Below are positions 13,568 through 26,400 of a stretch of 64,000 nt of DNA, piece by piece; position 1 is the stretch's first letter; every line of letters starts with the position of its first letter. A program made the translations under genes and the position numbers. The notes under the pieces were generated by a model, which was not told where the DNA came from, did not search any database, and saw nothing but the letters and a program-made list of their open reading frames with translations. The stretch lies in assembly GCA_947179485.1 (NCBI GenBank), contig OX359250.1, forward strand, positions 5,229,661 to 5,293,660, read 5' to 3'. The stretch is from Allacma fusca (taxonomy: Eukaryota > Arthropoda > Collembola > Symphypleona > Sminthuridae).

Positions 13568-16500
13568 AGTGCGGAATATATGTACATAACCTATAAATAC
13601 TCGACTTTCAAGCAGCAACGAAGATTAGAGAAGCACGTGAACAATCTATGTTTGTGATTCATTGACTTGACAAAGATTAATAAGTAAAAGCAACACTACA
13701 AAGTACAACTAACCTCTGCTCACTCAGCTTTAATTTTTATTAGTATTAACATTTTTATTCATTTCTCTCATCATTTGATAGAGTCAAGCTTAATCTATGA
13801 AACTTGAAACTCTTACAATGTAATAAAGGTATCTACTTGTCATCCGAATTCCTTCCCGAAGGAAGCTCCGGGATGAATTTAAGTCCTCAGTCTAATTCTG
13901 CATACACGACATAAATCCCACATTTAAATAATTAGCGTAGGATATTTAAACAGAGCCTTGTCTAAGCTAAATTAATGTTTGACAAGGTACAAATTATTCT
14001 CCACTCAAGTTCAGTATTCCTTATAGCTTAAGCTCCAATTCCGCGAAATTAATTTTGTACGTCACACAGTATAGTGTTAAAAGAAATCCCACATTTTATA
14101 TACTTAGCTAATTAAGTGCAGGCGGATGCAATAATTAATTATGCAAAAGTTCGTGCTCGCATCCAGGTAGGGTGAGGTGAGGGGGGACTTTGAATGCCAA
14201 GTTTTAAATCCCTTGTGGACCTCCGAGGTCAGGTCAAAAGTCCTAGCTACGAATAGCCAACTTGACTTAGGGGATATATGTAATTTTATTACAAAATTAT
14301 GTTTGTAATGGATTTCAAGTGGTGTTCAAATATATTGACAAAATCCCATGGGATTATAGACTGGTAAACATGGGAATTATTGACTGAATGGTTCGGACTA
14401 AATGAGTCACAATCAGACGAGCATCAAATGCATCAAAGCTGAGGAAATGGTCAAATACTTTGTTATGCACTTCAATGACGAAACAATTATATGCAATGTA
14501 GCAAAACTAATTCACAAGTTTCTTGGACAGATTGAGCGAGCTGTTAACACTCTTCACTCTGTTCCTTCCTAACCTTGACCAAAAATTAAATATCATTAAC
14601 GAATTTATACCACCAATTTTAATTTATCACCGACAACACACCCCTTATGACGGAATGTCAATTGTTTAATATATTCCTTGCACTCTTTCATCAAATCCAT
14701 TTAAACAAATCCTCGCTTCGCAACAATTTATGGCGAAGGGGCCGAGGCTCCTGGTTTTAAAACAATAAACAGTCTCGGAGTAATTCGGGTAACTTCGAGG
14801 CAGTTTGACCGGCTGAGCTAATAATAATCTTCTCAATCCTCTAGACCTATTATGCATAGTCACTAGGGATCCCCAATTCGAAATGATCGAATTTAACGGG
14901 TTACTCAGTTTTCAAAAAACCCCGGGGACCTCCGAAACAATTTGACCGATATTGAGTTCATCTATGAACTCATCTAATTGTAAGCTTCAAGTTTCAATAA
15001 AACTATTAACGGGGAAGTTGAATTATAATGTAGCTGATCCTCAAAACCCGAGTAGCTTCCGAAACAGTTTGTCCGATTGGGATCATCTACGAAATTCATC
15101 CGATGAAATCAAAAAATCATACGATCATTTAATCTTGAACAAGTGTGTAAGTAAAGCTTGGTCGAAATCCGTTCGGTAGTTTCGGAGTTCCTGTTCGCGG
15201 ACATGCACACATGACAACACATTAGGATGCTAAAACGCGCTGCCCAGAAAATGTGGAGAGGATTCTTAAAAGTGTGGTGAAGAAATATTACAAATCCCAA
15301 CAACAATGAAACCCCTGCCCTGAGGCATTTATATTCATTACATGTTGTACTGTACGAGAATGGTTCAAGGGGTAGGTGTGTCTAATTCAAACTTCTTGGG
15401 AAACACACTTTCAAGAGTATAATGCAAATCCCTTGTAATTTGTTTGACTCTTAGGGTAAACAAACTTCCGGCTTTAGTATTATTACTATTGAATGGGCCA
15501 CATAGTGATATAATTGTTGTATTTACTTATATTACATACTAGTTAGTAGCTATAAGTTTGAATATTGGAATGCACTCGCCATCTACCTCCAACGCTGTAC
15601 GTCATTGTGTAGACTACTTAATCTACTTCATTGCAAATAATAGAAAGCAGTCCACATGAGGGGTAACTTGGAGTAGTAATGTAAGACACGAAGAGAGCAA
15701 ATAGTTATGGGCATGCGCTAATCTCCGAATTCCTCAGCAGGTCAGAGCGTAGTAGGGCATGTGAGTAGACGCGCGTAAAAAATTCGCTCGCTCAAATTAT
15801 GATGTAGGATTGGGACAGCCGAGTTTTAGCTACTCCTGATCCGCGCCCTTATACAAGGAGTATGCACTGTGTGGTCTTTGCGGAATTAGTTGAGTGTTTA
15901 TACATGGAAACCTTGAGTATGAGGACGGAAAGGAATTTATATACATTGGATTTGAATACTATTTTGGATTAATGCAAACAAAGAGACTCTGTGTAAGGCC
16001 AACGGGATCTCCTATTTGATTCATTCTATGAAACATTGGCCCAGTGTCATCGTACATCCATACTCATTTCAATGTCAGTCCGATTCACAGAATTTCCAAG
16101 GAAAAAATTAATTTGAAAAAATTACTATAATTACACACATGGAACCACGATATTGGTCCTCTCCCAGCCCAACTGAGTACACACCATATTTTAAGCAACC
16201 AGAGACTCATCTTTCAAGCATTCTAATCCTCATCATATGTGTGTGTATACTTTCCTTCGCGAAATTCTTTCCCACCAGAAAGGACTTATATGGTAAATAG
16301 GTAAGTTGGTGAGTCTGTGCGTGCATATATGTACATACAAGGCTCTTACTCATCGACAGGGCCTGAGAGGAATCTCACTCCTTAATTCCATATGCCGGGC
16401 CGTTTAATCCCAATGCAATGGCCTGCCTTCCCAAATACCAAACCAGCGTGAGTCAATATGACTACGAACAGAGCAGAGTTAAAGAAAGGCCTGAAATAAA

Positions 16501-19500
16501 ACACTGGTTCGTACTTACTTACAGGGATCCATCCGCGAAAAAATAAAGTGATTTACAACGACTGTCAACAATTTGGTGAATGCTACTAGCCCCGTGCTAT
16601 TATATTCTCGTTTGATTTTTACAGACCATATTTTATTGGGCTGTGCAGAGGGGGCAATAATGTAAATATAAATACCTAGATCCTCAGATACTTTGGTGTG
16701 TCTGAGGACTGCCAAAAAAAACTATTTGGGAGATTTGTCCTATCAAGTGGATATTTCTAAGGTCTGTGAATATAGAGCCATTATGTATTAACAATCTATA
16801 TGCATATATGTTGGAAGGGCCGGTGTAGACTGTCCAATGTATATCCAGGGGGCGTTCACACGTATGTATCTAACACTATGAATATAGATAATTCTATGTA
16901 CTTAGAGACAAATGAGGACTAGTCTCACTCCTTGGACATCCTAGTTCAAAATAATTTGAAGAGATTGTACAATGTATCGGAATTAAATTATATAATAGCT
17001 TAGGAAAAATCCCATGCACAAGTCTACCATAGTTAAAAAAAAATGCGTCCGTCCAAGTTCCCCCATACATATAGATATCTCCATGACAGAATTACGTAGC
17101 CGAAGTATGGTTTTTTTTTTTGGAGGTAGAAAAATACATGAGGATACTTTGAAAGGGGCCCTTTAGAAATAAATGGGCCTCATGTTTTTTTCCCTTCGTT
17201 TTAGGGATTTATCCCGACATAATAATTTGAGCAAATCCCCCAACTTGTTATGTTGTGTCGATGCCCCATGAAAGAACTGATGAACAACTCCGGCAATGAA
17301 CATTAGTGCCTGTGTAAGGCGTTTGTTTCGTCAAGTATCTCTACTAGTAAGTGTGTATAGTTGAGGATGAGGATGAGAAACGGTTTGCTATGGGCTCCAG
17401 GCTATTAATGAGGACTGTGATTGTGGAAGGAAGGTATGAAGCAATTTGCAGAAGAGGTCTTATCTCTCAAGTGGTAAAACTAGACCATAAATTGGCAACG
17501 GCGAGAGGGGATATTTCTTATTATGTTAATATGACCAACTACTTAGAAGACAGGCATCCACAGATCTGATGAGATGAAAAGGCAATCAGACACCCTTTTA
17601 GGATTTCCAATAACTATACATAAATTCTACACTTCTCTCTGTATCTCAGCCTCAGACTCACCTTTTGCCTATTGATCGAGATGCTGTCTCAGATTAGTAT
17701 TTCACAGGCGTTTTCAATGACGGGGATGCTATGTTTTAAATCCCCCTGTCGAGATACCTTCCCTCTGTGTACATGTAGACACACAGGTTAAATACAGGGG
17801 ATACGGGGGAATACTTATTGCTATAATACAGATGCGAAGTGAATTAGGATAACCGCAGAGTCTTGTCAATACAGCAAAAAAAAAATGTTGGGGAAAAAAT
17901 ACGAGATTATCACGCCGGGCCGGTGATGAGGAGAAAGAATGCAAATGCAATGAAGAATGAACTTGACTGATTTCTTGAACGCACATTCCTGCATACGAAT
18001 GAGCTGGGCAAAGTAACTTAGCAGCAATCAGAGAGATGACCACGGGATGATAAAGCCGGTGGGAAAGGCTGCGTTTAGAGAGCTAGACCGACTTTATAGG
18101 TGCATTTTCTTACCACTCATTTAATACACTTCTTGTCTTCCTTCAAATTCTCCTTTTATTTGACTCACTTTTTATTCAGCAAAACATTCCCTTCAAACCT
18201 CATCCACGATGTAGCATCCTCCTTAATTATTCTTAATGTCTACCCACTATATACATGCATATAGTAAGTCCCTGTCAGCAGTTCCAACATATGGTTCATG
18301 GTCCTGCATTTCGCAAGAGAAGCACATAAGCCCAAAAATCCGACGATGATTACCAACTGTACTTACTTACATATGTATGTATAATATTACATGCACACAG
18401 AGTCAGAGCCCTGCCCATTGGATTACATACCCATATGCAACTCATAAATATTGTGTCTGCGTGTATACATTTAAAAACATATACTTTTGCGTAATCCTTC
18501 GCTACCGAATTCGTGACATCTTGAGGATACCCAAAATGCATGTAAATACACCAGAAATCCTCCCATATGAATACAAACTTACATATGCAAACTGTTCTCA
18601 ACGCATGCAAAAATTCCTCCGGCACCACAAATGCAAGCAAACTTATTACCCTCGCACGTTCATATTATCTATGTAGGCATTTACTTGTAAACTAAACAGG
18701 ACACTCCAATGCGTACAAACAATATGTTTACAATAACTTCCTACGGTTTAGTTCCTAGTTGTCAAGCACACTACAGATGATGCCCCTGTACTTCCAAACA
18801 TCGTGAGAATATTCTAAAGGCTACAATTTTCCCATAGAAAAGAAGACGTAATAGAATTACTAATGACATATCGAGTAGACACAGGTCTGGCAACCATTTG
18901 AAGGAAGCCAATTTTATGGATTTAATTTCTCCTCATTTTTGTTAAATGCTCATATTTACATGCATACGTGGGGATGCTAATTATTAATTCATAAAAGTTG
19001 AGAAATTTCTGGAAATTTGGCCTACTGGTCTCTGTCCGTACTCTGTCAGATATGTGAGAGAAGATTTGAATTTTTATTTGATATGAACTGTTTCCAACAA
19101 TATATAAAAACTTGCCTTTCATTTCCAATTCCTGAGCCACCGATATTTGACTTGGGAATATGACATTAGACTCAAATGAACCCCCATTAAATTTACAACA
19201 AGCAGAGCATTTTGAAATATTTTTATGACAGCCAGATCAGACGTGATAAAATGACAACAATAGGAATTCCTCCCTCTTCCCATCTTTCTCAGTTTTGTCC
19301 TTGAAGCTTAATTTCCCCCAACCTTGCTCTCTATTATTCCAGTCATGCTAATGATTCTCAACCTAGAGACCCGTTTGGTAGCTCCCTGGAAAGCCGATGT
19401 AATTTGCAATAATTCCACAGCAAAAGATACTTTGAATTTTCTTTTTGATTGCCGAGAATAAGCAACTTTAAACTTTCAAAATTTCAACTTTCTCAATAAC

Positions 19501-20866
19501 ATCCCCACTCGCAACGTCTGTCCTTTTGAAGCTGTGCCCAGAATTCGTAGCACAAAATTGTAGTCTGCTTTTTGAAAAAACTGAAAAAAGAGTTGCTACA
19601 ACATTGAGTATTGTTTACCACCTTCCTTATATGAGCTACAGGGGGGAGGTGTATAGAATTTCCTTGGCGCCTGTAAGTACCCTAATGAAATATATACATA
19701 CATACATACATACATGGGCTGTGGAAAATATATATTTCTACATAATTTATTCTAGGTAAATCTCTGATTGAGAGAGAAATGCTTGTAATATGCTTCATAG
19801 AGTACAACACCAGTGCACTATTACTTGTTATGAGCAACGTTCATTTTACACTACTTTCAACAGTTCCACGTTCCACTGTATTACGTGTACACAAACTGCT
19901 TTGATTGGTAATAATTTTTTTTTCCTTAAGGTTTAGACTTCAGACAGTGCTCAATGACTTCTCCCCAATGTGTAAAAATGCGAGCCAGACAAAAGAATGA
20001 AAAAGAAACTGAGAGGGTAAAAACAACTTTGGCCAACTAGTAGTGTAGTAATCCATGGTGGTGGGGTGCTTTGCGTTTAATTAGCATATGCAGAGCTTGC
20101 TATGCTTAAATAACACAAGTTTAAAATCCACTGTGATTGAAAATGTCAAATAGTTGTTGAATAATCATCCGACAAATGATGGTTGCCACAAAATGTGTTG
20201 ACACACATTTTTAACCCTCTTACCATCACTGTCTATACAAAGACAACTAAATGTACATGAGCGTCCCAAGGTTCCATAACACCTGCTGCAGTCATGAGTG
20301 AACTATAATGATCTGTATGGGTTGAAGGTAAATCCCCTGCAGAACAACTTTTCCGCAGTTTGACTTGATTGAGATCCTTTGCCATTACCTGGAAAAATCT
20401 TGAGTGACATTCATAGGACGCCTTCCTACGAAATTCCTCCTTCTCCTGTGGAATCCGCCCAGCATGTCTGGACTCTCTGTTACTATATATAAGTATCTAT
20501 AGAAAGGAAATATATGGAAATATAAACTATAGCCAACTGCCACAGTCTCAACTGGCACAATTAATGTAAACAAGTAAAAGTAACTTGGACGAGAGGGAAG
20601 TAAAACAAGTCAAAGTTTTAATTTCAGAGGAAATGTATGCAAAGTATCATCAATCACCCAGCACATGAACATACGGAACATCTTTTTACACGTGCCTGAC
20701 AAAAATGGATATTAGCGAGATAAGGCCCACAACAAGTGGGGTCTCATAGTGTGGAAAATTGTGCGGAGCTCAGCACTTAAAATGTAATTTTCCAATGTGA
20801 TCTTTGTCGAGGTTGACAAGGTTTGCGATTTGCGATAGTCGTATATATAGATATCTATATATATAT
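13568..20866. other. Non-coding stretch, no gene supported
   Basis: No gene is supported. It contains the dispersed repeat at 14690-15215, an ACAT microsatellite near 19695-19715 and a TA-rich tract at about 20843-20866 that served as the insertion target of the LTR element. Small overlapping frames on both strands near 18.4-18.7 kb show no domain and look random. Confidence 0.5.
14690..15215 (+). repeat. Dispersed repeat relic with two internal diverged units
   Basis: Two similar blocks about 127 bp apart (near 14931 and 15058) share TCCGAAACA, TTTGxCCGAT and TCATCTA. The segment ends in TCGAAATCCGTTCGGTAG followed by CGGACATGCACACATGAC. That kind of ending is common in arthropod interspersed repeats, including tails of non-LTR elements. 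No reverse transcriptase remnant is visible, so class is undecided. Confidence 0.35.
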
Positions 20867-21401
20867 TGTAAGGTATACATACATAGTTGTAAGAAGTGTA
20901 GTTGTAAGAAGTGATTTTAGTCATGTAATAAAATTGTTATTAGTGTTAAAGGTCAGCTCTAGCTGCGTCTAGAGCAGAGTAAAGAATCCCTGACGAGGGA
21001 CTTCTCACGCTCCACTTTTGGACGCGTCTCATCTTATGAAATGATGTAATGATGTATGAATCACACACGACAGTGTTAAAGTGTGTGCAAATCTTATTTG
21101 CGAACTTCAGTCTTAGACTGAGAGTTATTCCTTTCTGTTTGATTTTTAGAATCCTCTGAGATTCCCCTTTTGTTCTATTTTTAAGCTTCTGAAGTTATTG
21201 TTGAAGTAATTATCATTTCGTTTTCAGTTTCATTTTGAATAAACAATCAGCCTTCGGGTTGTTTCATTCAATAATTATCTGGATTACATTTGAGACTTTT
21301 ATTAATTGCTTTCATCCAATTAATTACATTTTTAGCACGATTCATAATTAGTCAAGCTTGGAAAGTTACTCAAATGGAGTGACCACAGCCAGACCTTAAT
21401 A
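20867..21401 (+). repeat. 5' LTR
   Basis: This direct repeat matches 29364-29898, with a constant offset of 8497 bp throughout. It begins TGTAAGG and ends CCTTAATA, so the termini are TG...TA rather than the usual TG...CA. Internal features are a doubled TTGTAAGAAGTG word near its start, a 7-bp hairpin GCTCTAG/CTAGAGC (20956-20975) and a TCCCT/AGGGA hairpin just downstream. AATAAA at 21238-21243 lies on the 5' arm of a further hairpin (21237-21269). No clear TATA box is seen, so the promoter may be initiator-type. Confidence 0.95.
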
Positions 21402-21415
21402 TGGTGGCCCATGTC
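21402..21415 (+). promoter_or_regulatory. Primer binding site (tRNA primed)
   Basis: TGGTGGCCCATGTC follows the 5' LTR without a gap. It starts with TGG, the complement of the CCA tail of a tRNA, as expected for minus-strand priming. The matching tRNA would end GGGCCACCA. I cannot name the isoacceptor with confidence. Confidence 0.75.
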
Positions 21416-21718
21416 AAAGACTTTTCACCCGTTTGCCCGTGAATAAGTCACCCGAATAGCTCTCAGATTAGGCTCCCCGGGTTAAAAGCGCAATAATTAA
21501 GCAATAAGTTTGAGATTTTGACATTCATTTGCGATTGAATTTTAACATGAGGTTTGTCTAACGGTTGATTTTATTCCCGTCTCGAGAATTTTTGTTAAAG
21601 GACTTGTAGATTGCAACTACTGAAGTCAGGTGGACCAAGTGGCGACACCCGCTGTCTTGGACTGCCCCCGATTCTACTCTCCTGGCCCACGGAGGTTCCG
21701 AGGATTGAGTCATTGTTT

Positions 21719-21842
21719 GCAGAGGATTTGCCTGCCTTACTGGATTTTTGCAGAGGACCTTTTCCTGCTTTCGAGTTTTCCACAGAAGGTTTTCCTGTGT
21801 GTGTTGTTTTGACAGAGTGATTTTCCTGTCCAAGTGTTTAAA
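21719..21842 (+). repeat. Four degenerate 30-32 nt leader repeats in the retrotransposon
   Basis: Units start at 21719, 21750, 21782 and 21812. Each has the shape (G/A)CAG-A-(A/G)(G/T)G, then T-rich, then CCTG(C/T), so that CAG pairs with CTG to give a small stem-loop. They lie in the untranslated leader between the primer binding site and gag, where packaging, dimerisation or translation signals of retroelements are found. A function is inferred from position only. Confidence 0.55.
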
Positions 21843-21918
21843 TGATTTATTATTTTGGTCATATCAAGACTTACTGATGTTTTACTGGAAAAAGGTACGT
21901 AAATAATTATGGTTTTTT

Positions 21919-23421
21919 ATGTCTGGCTCAAAACAGCCTCCAAAGAAACCCCTTGCATCTCAGTCATCAATTTCACCTCCGCCTCAAGGGCGTTCAACTC
22001 GTTCAAATTCTAACCCTGATATTTTAGATAAAGATCAATTAGCTAAGGTTTTAAAGGCTGCTCGTAAGCGCCAACCTGTAACTACAGTTTCCAGTAGCAC
22101 AGCTCAGACTCCTCCAACTACTACAACTGTTCCATTAATTCCACCCCTTAAAACCAAAACTACTAAACCTACCCCTAGTGCTAGTTTTACTCAAAGTGCT
22201 TCGCAGAAAAATGCAAAACGTGCTTCTCGTAAATTTAAGATCCCACCTCCGGTAATAAATTTATGTGATTTATTTCAAGAACCTAGTGGTTATTTTTCAA
22301 CAGTTTATTATCATACGAATAAAATGGCGACGACTGTTCCGCCTACGATTGTGATTCAAACCCCTCCAGCGAATTCTTTTCTTAATTTTAAGAAAACTAA
22401 TCAGTTTGATCCGGCGAATCATGATGTTTTTGATTTTATTATGGATTTGGAGCGGATTATTGGTTTACTTAAATGGGATTGGGCGGAGTTACAAAATAAT
22501 CTCCCCAATTTATTATTGCCTGATCCATTTCTTTGGCTACAGGGTGAAATTAGACGTGCAGGTTCCACTGTAGTAGATATTCCCACTATGTATACAGCTC
22601 TTCGAGAGAGATACGGAAAAAGCCGTCAAGTTTATTTGCACCAACTTAAATCAAAAGTTCAGGTAGAAAAAGAGTCATGTGCAAAATTTTTGTATGCTAT
22701 GGATACACTTTGTTCCCGTTATGATGCAAACATGCCCGTTGCTGATAGAGTGGCTTGGGGCATTTCGGGACTACTCCCAAAATACGCCCAAGCTACTAGC
22801 GGCTTGAGTTTTACAAGTATCGCAGCCCTTGTTAGATTTTGCGAGCATCGTGAATTTCAACAAGAAGCTACTCCCATGCCCGATACTACTGCTAAATTAT
22901 TAGCTTTGGAAGAACAAATCAAAAAGTTAACTACATCTGATGCCCCACATGCTCAAGTTAACGCATTAAATGGTAACCCACCTGCTCAACGTAATAATAA
23001 TCGTCGCGGACGAGGCGGTGGTAGAAATAATAATAATGGTACTCCTCGTAACAATAATAATCAAAATAACGGTAATAATAATAATCCCAACCCTGCTCGT
23101 GGGCTCCAATGCTATAATTGCAACAAATTTGGTCATTTTGCTCGCGACTGTCGGTCGGGAAATGGGCAGCGGGGACCCAACAATCAGAACCAGGGTCCCC
23201 AAAACAATCAAAATCGACAACAATTCCAGAACCGCAACAATGGTCAACGGAATTACCAAAACAACAATTACCGCCGCAACAACAATTACAATCCCAACAA
23301 TCGCCAGAATGTTCAAAGAGTGGAACTTGCTTTTGCGCCTCCTCAACAGGCTGCAGTTCCCCAGCAAGTTCAAGCAAATCCCACTCTACAGTCATACCCA
23401 CAGATTACTTACCCTCTGTAA
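21919..23421 (+). CDS. gag: Gag polyprotein of the LTR retrotransposon
   Basis: 500 aa starting at an ATG in the leader. The N-terminal 110 residues or so are Ser/Pro/Thr-rich. Residues about 163-320 have the helical make-up of a retrotransposon capsid domain (a hydrophobic, Trp-containing core with an ALRERYG-type segment). One CCHC zinc knuckle follows (C398-x2-C401-x4-H406-x4-C411), the RNA-binding nucleocapsid motif. The C-terminal 90 residues are strongly Asn/Gln/Arg-rich, with an Asn-rich stretch also just before the knuckle. The product should build the cytoplasmic virus-like particle and package the genomic RNA. The last 265 bases overlap the region reached by the -1 frameshift into pol. 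No stop or frameshift interrupts it. Confidence 0.93.
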   Translation: MSGSKQPPKKPLASQSSISPPPQGRSTRSNSNPDILDKDQLAKVLKAARKRQPVTTVSSSTAQTPPTTTTVPLIPPLKTKTTKPTPSASFTQSASQKNAKRASRKFKIPPPVINLCDLFQEPSGYFSTVYYHTNKMATTVPPTIVIQTPPANSFLNFKKTNQFDPANHDVFDFIMDLERIIGLLKWDWAELQNNLPNLLLPDPFLWLQGEIRRAGSTVVDIPTMYTALRERYGKSRQVYLHQLKSKVQVEKESCAKFLYAMDTLCSRYDANMPVADRVAWGISGLLPKYAQATSGLSFTSIAALVRFCEHREFQQEATPMPDTTAKLLALEEQIKKLTTSDAPHAQVNALNGNPPAQRNNNRRGRGGGRNNNNGTPRNNNNQNNGNNNNPNPARGLQCYNCNKFGHFARDCRSGNGQRGPNNQNQGPQNNQNRQQFQNRNNGQRNYQNNNYRRNNNYNPNNRQNVQRVELAFAPPQQAAVPQQVQANPTLQSYPQITYPL

Positions 23422-26400
23422 ATGTATTAAGTGCTACACATTGCCCCTACATCATGTGCTATTTTACCTCAGTGACAATTGATGCTTTAGTTGATACTGG
23501 TGCTACACATACATTAATTTTACGACGTGCAGTGCCAGCTGAGTGTAAAATTTTACCAGGCCCTCCCTGTCATATTATGACCGCCGACAAAACCAAACTT
23601 AAAACTTCCAGTGTAGTAACTTTGTGTTTTAAATTAGATAATATTAATTATACGACTACAGCTCATGTGTTGGATACTCTCACCCCCTCATTCATTTTAG
23701 GGTGTGCATTTCTCAAACAATACACATTGGTTGTAGATGTTAGTCGTAGTATTATGTATAATTCACAAGTGACCCATTATCTTCGTAGTCATGCATACAA
23801 TGAAGTGTGCTCAGTGGAATGTGGATGTTCATTACCAGTGAAGTCCTTGTTTACCATTAACCTTCCCCCTCGACGTCAAATGTACATTCCAACCACATAT
23901 ATGAATTCCACTCATTCATGTGCGTTCATTCCCAGCCCTACAGTAGAAAAACAACTTCAAGTTATTTTTCCTCCTGTCATCAACCATAGTAAAAATGTTT
24001 TATTGGCTTCCAATGTGTCTCGCTCTCCTCAACTTATTGTTGCAGGCACAATTTTAGGTTACTCACAACGGTATGAGTTTGTTCAAACCCTCTCTTCTGT
24101 CCCCGTTATTCCCTCTGAAATTAAACCATTGACTACTGAACAACTTTCAGTTATCAATATTAATTCTCAACTTACCCCAGACCAGCGTCATGCTATTATT
24201 CAACTTTTAAATCGGTATTCTTATCTTTTTGCATGGAGCATTAATGATTTACAGGCTTGCATTCTCCCTCCTATGCGTATACAGTTGAACTCGGATATTC
24301 AAGTTCAGTCCAAACCGTATAGACTCAGTCCCCTTGAGCGTGAAATATTAAAGAGTGAACTTGACAAACTCATACAGGCTAATATTATAGTCCCGTGTGA
24401 GTCTTCCAATTATTCAACCCCTGTGTTTTTAGTTCGACAAAAATTAAATAAATGGAGATTAGTGTGTGATTTTACAAAATTAAACAAAATCACTAAAGAT
24501 GAGTTATTTCCTCTTCCCCGTATTGATGATTTACTTTTTCAGCTCCGTCATGCAAAGTATTTTTCTCCCTTAGATTTATTTAGCGGCTATTATCAGGCTC
24601 TGATTCATCCTGATGATAGACAGTTATGCGCTATTATTACAGAATTTGGTATATATATGTATCTCCGCGTTTGTTTCGGTCTCAAAAATGCTCCGGCTTA
24701 TTTTCAAAAGTTAGCTATAGCAACTTTGGGACGCTTACGCTATACACATGCTGTATCATATATAGATGATATAATTCCATACAGTCGTGATTTTCCTTCT
24801 CATTTAGTCGCTCTTGAATTAGTTTTTCAAGCTTTATCCCGAGTTAATTTTCGACTCAGTCCATGGAAATGTAATTTTGCTATGCAAGAACATATTATTT
24901 TCGGATTTTATTTGACCCAACAAGGATTAACAACGGAACCGGCTAAAGTGGCTGCTATAATGCGCCAGCCGAAGCCCAATAATTTAGATACTCTTAGAAA
25001 ATTTTTGGGCACTATAGGTTATTACCGAAGATTTATTTTAGGTTTTGCTCAGATTGCAGCTCCATTGCAGAGCTTACTCAAAAAACATTCTTTGTACCAT
25101 TGGTCCAAGGATTGTGATGAGTCTTTTGAAAATCTCAAACAGGCCGTGTGTAAAGCCCCTGTGTTGAGACATTATGATGAGAATCTTCCATGTTTATTGT
25201 ACACGGATGCGAGCAACCTTGCAATTGCAGGGATTCTCCACCAACAGTTTGAGGATGGAGAGCATCCCGTTTATTATGTCTCTCGTGCACTCACTCCTAC
25301 GGAGAAAAATTGGAGTGTCACTGAGAAAGAATGTCTTGCTGTTGTATTTTCCACGAAAAAGTTACGTGAATTTTTATTTTTAAAGCCTTTTACAATTGTT
25401 ACTGACCATCATGCATTATGCTTTTTAAAGTGTCAGCGTGACCCTACTGCTAGACTTACAAAAATGTCTATAATTTTACAGGAATATAGGTATGTGATAC
25501 GTTATAAAAAAGGCTCTCTCCACAGGAATGTGGATGGCGTCTCCCGTTGTCCATATGCACTGTCTAGTGATACACAATCTGAGGAGGATTTGATTTTACC
25601 TGGTTTTACTTCCTCTCTCATTACTCCTTTTGATCCGTTAATTAATCCTGACGACTTGAAACATGCTCAAGCAATTGATCCTGTTTTGCAGAGGTTATTA
25701 ACAAAAAAGCGCTCAAAAATTACTTCGAATAGTGATGGTGTGTATTTTATTCAGTTTAATCCTAGGCAACCTAATTTACTTTTAGTTCCTAAGGCCTTGA
25801 TTCCCACATTATTACATAATGCCCATAATCATCCCTTAGCAGGTCATCTCAGTTTTCGTAGATGTTTGGCAAGGATCCGTCCCTATTATTGGTGGCGATC
25901 CATGACCGCGGACACTTTCAAGCATTGCTCACAATGCCCCGAGTGCCAAAGTCGCCAACATCAGACTCGTCTACGGATGGACAGTCTTAAAATAATTCCC
26001 ATAAAAATCCCCGCTAGTACTTACGCGATGGATTTATTAGGCCCCTTTAAAGAAACACCTAGAGGTAATAAATATGTATTAGTTTTAACAGACTTGTTTA
26101 CAAAATGGGTTCATGTTTCATTGCTTCCTGTCAAAGATGCTGCGAATGTTTCCATGCATCTCGAGCAATTTATTTTAACTTTTCCAGGCATGTCCACATT
26201 AATTTCTGATGGTGCCGCTGAATTTAAGTCGGCAGTTGTGCAAAAGTTAACACAACAATTTAACATTACTCATAATTTTAGTGTGCCCTTTCACCCCCGG
26301 TCTCATGGAGCCGTGGAAAGAGTGAACCAAACTTTAGCAATAATGCTTAGTAAGTTTGTTTCCGATAATCAAGATAATTGGGACGTATATGTTCCATATG

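Noticed and set aside
13378..13618. Arg-Glu and Leu-Ser repeat proteins around the GA tract
   Set aside because: They are direct translations of a dinucleotide microsatellite.
20985..21020. CTGACGA in the LTR as the core of a hammerhead ribozyme
   Set aside because: The GAAA box and third stem needed after stem II are not found at a workable distance; the motif is better explained as the loop of a TCCCT/AGGGA hairpin.
22958..23401. Antisense open frames opposite the end of gag
   Set aside because: They mirror the Asn/Gln-rich gag tail (AAT/CAA codons give few stops on the other strand) and have no motif.
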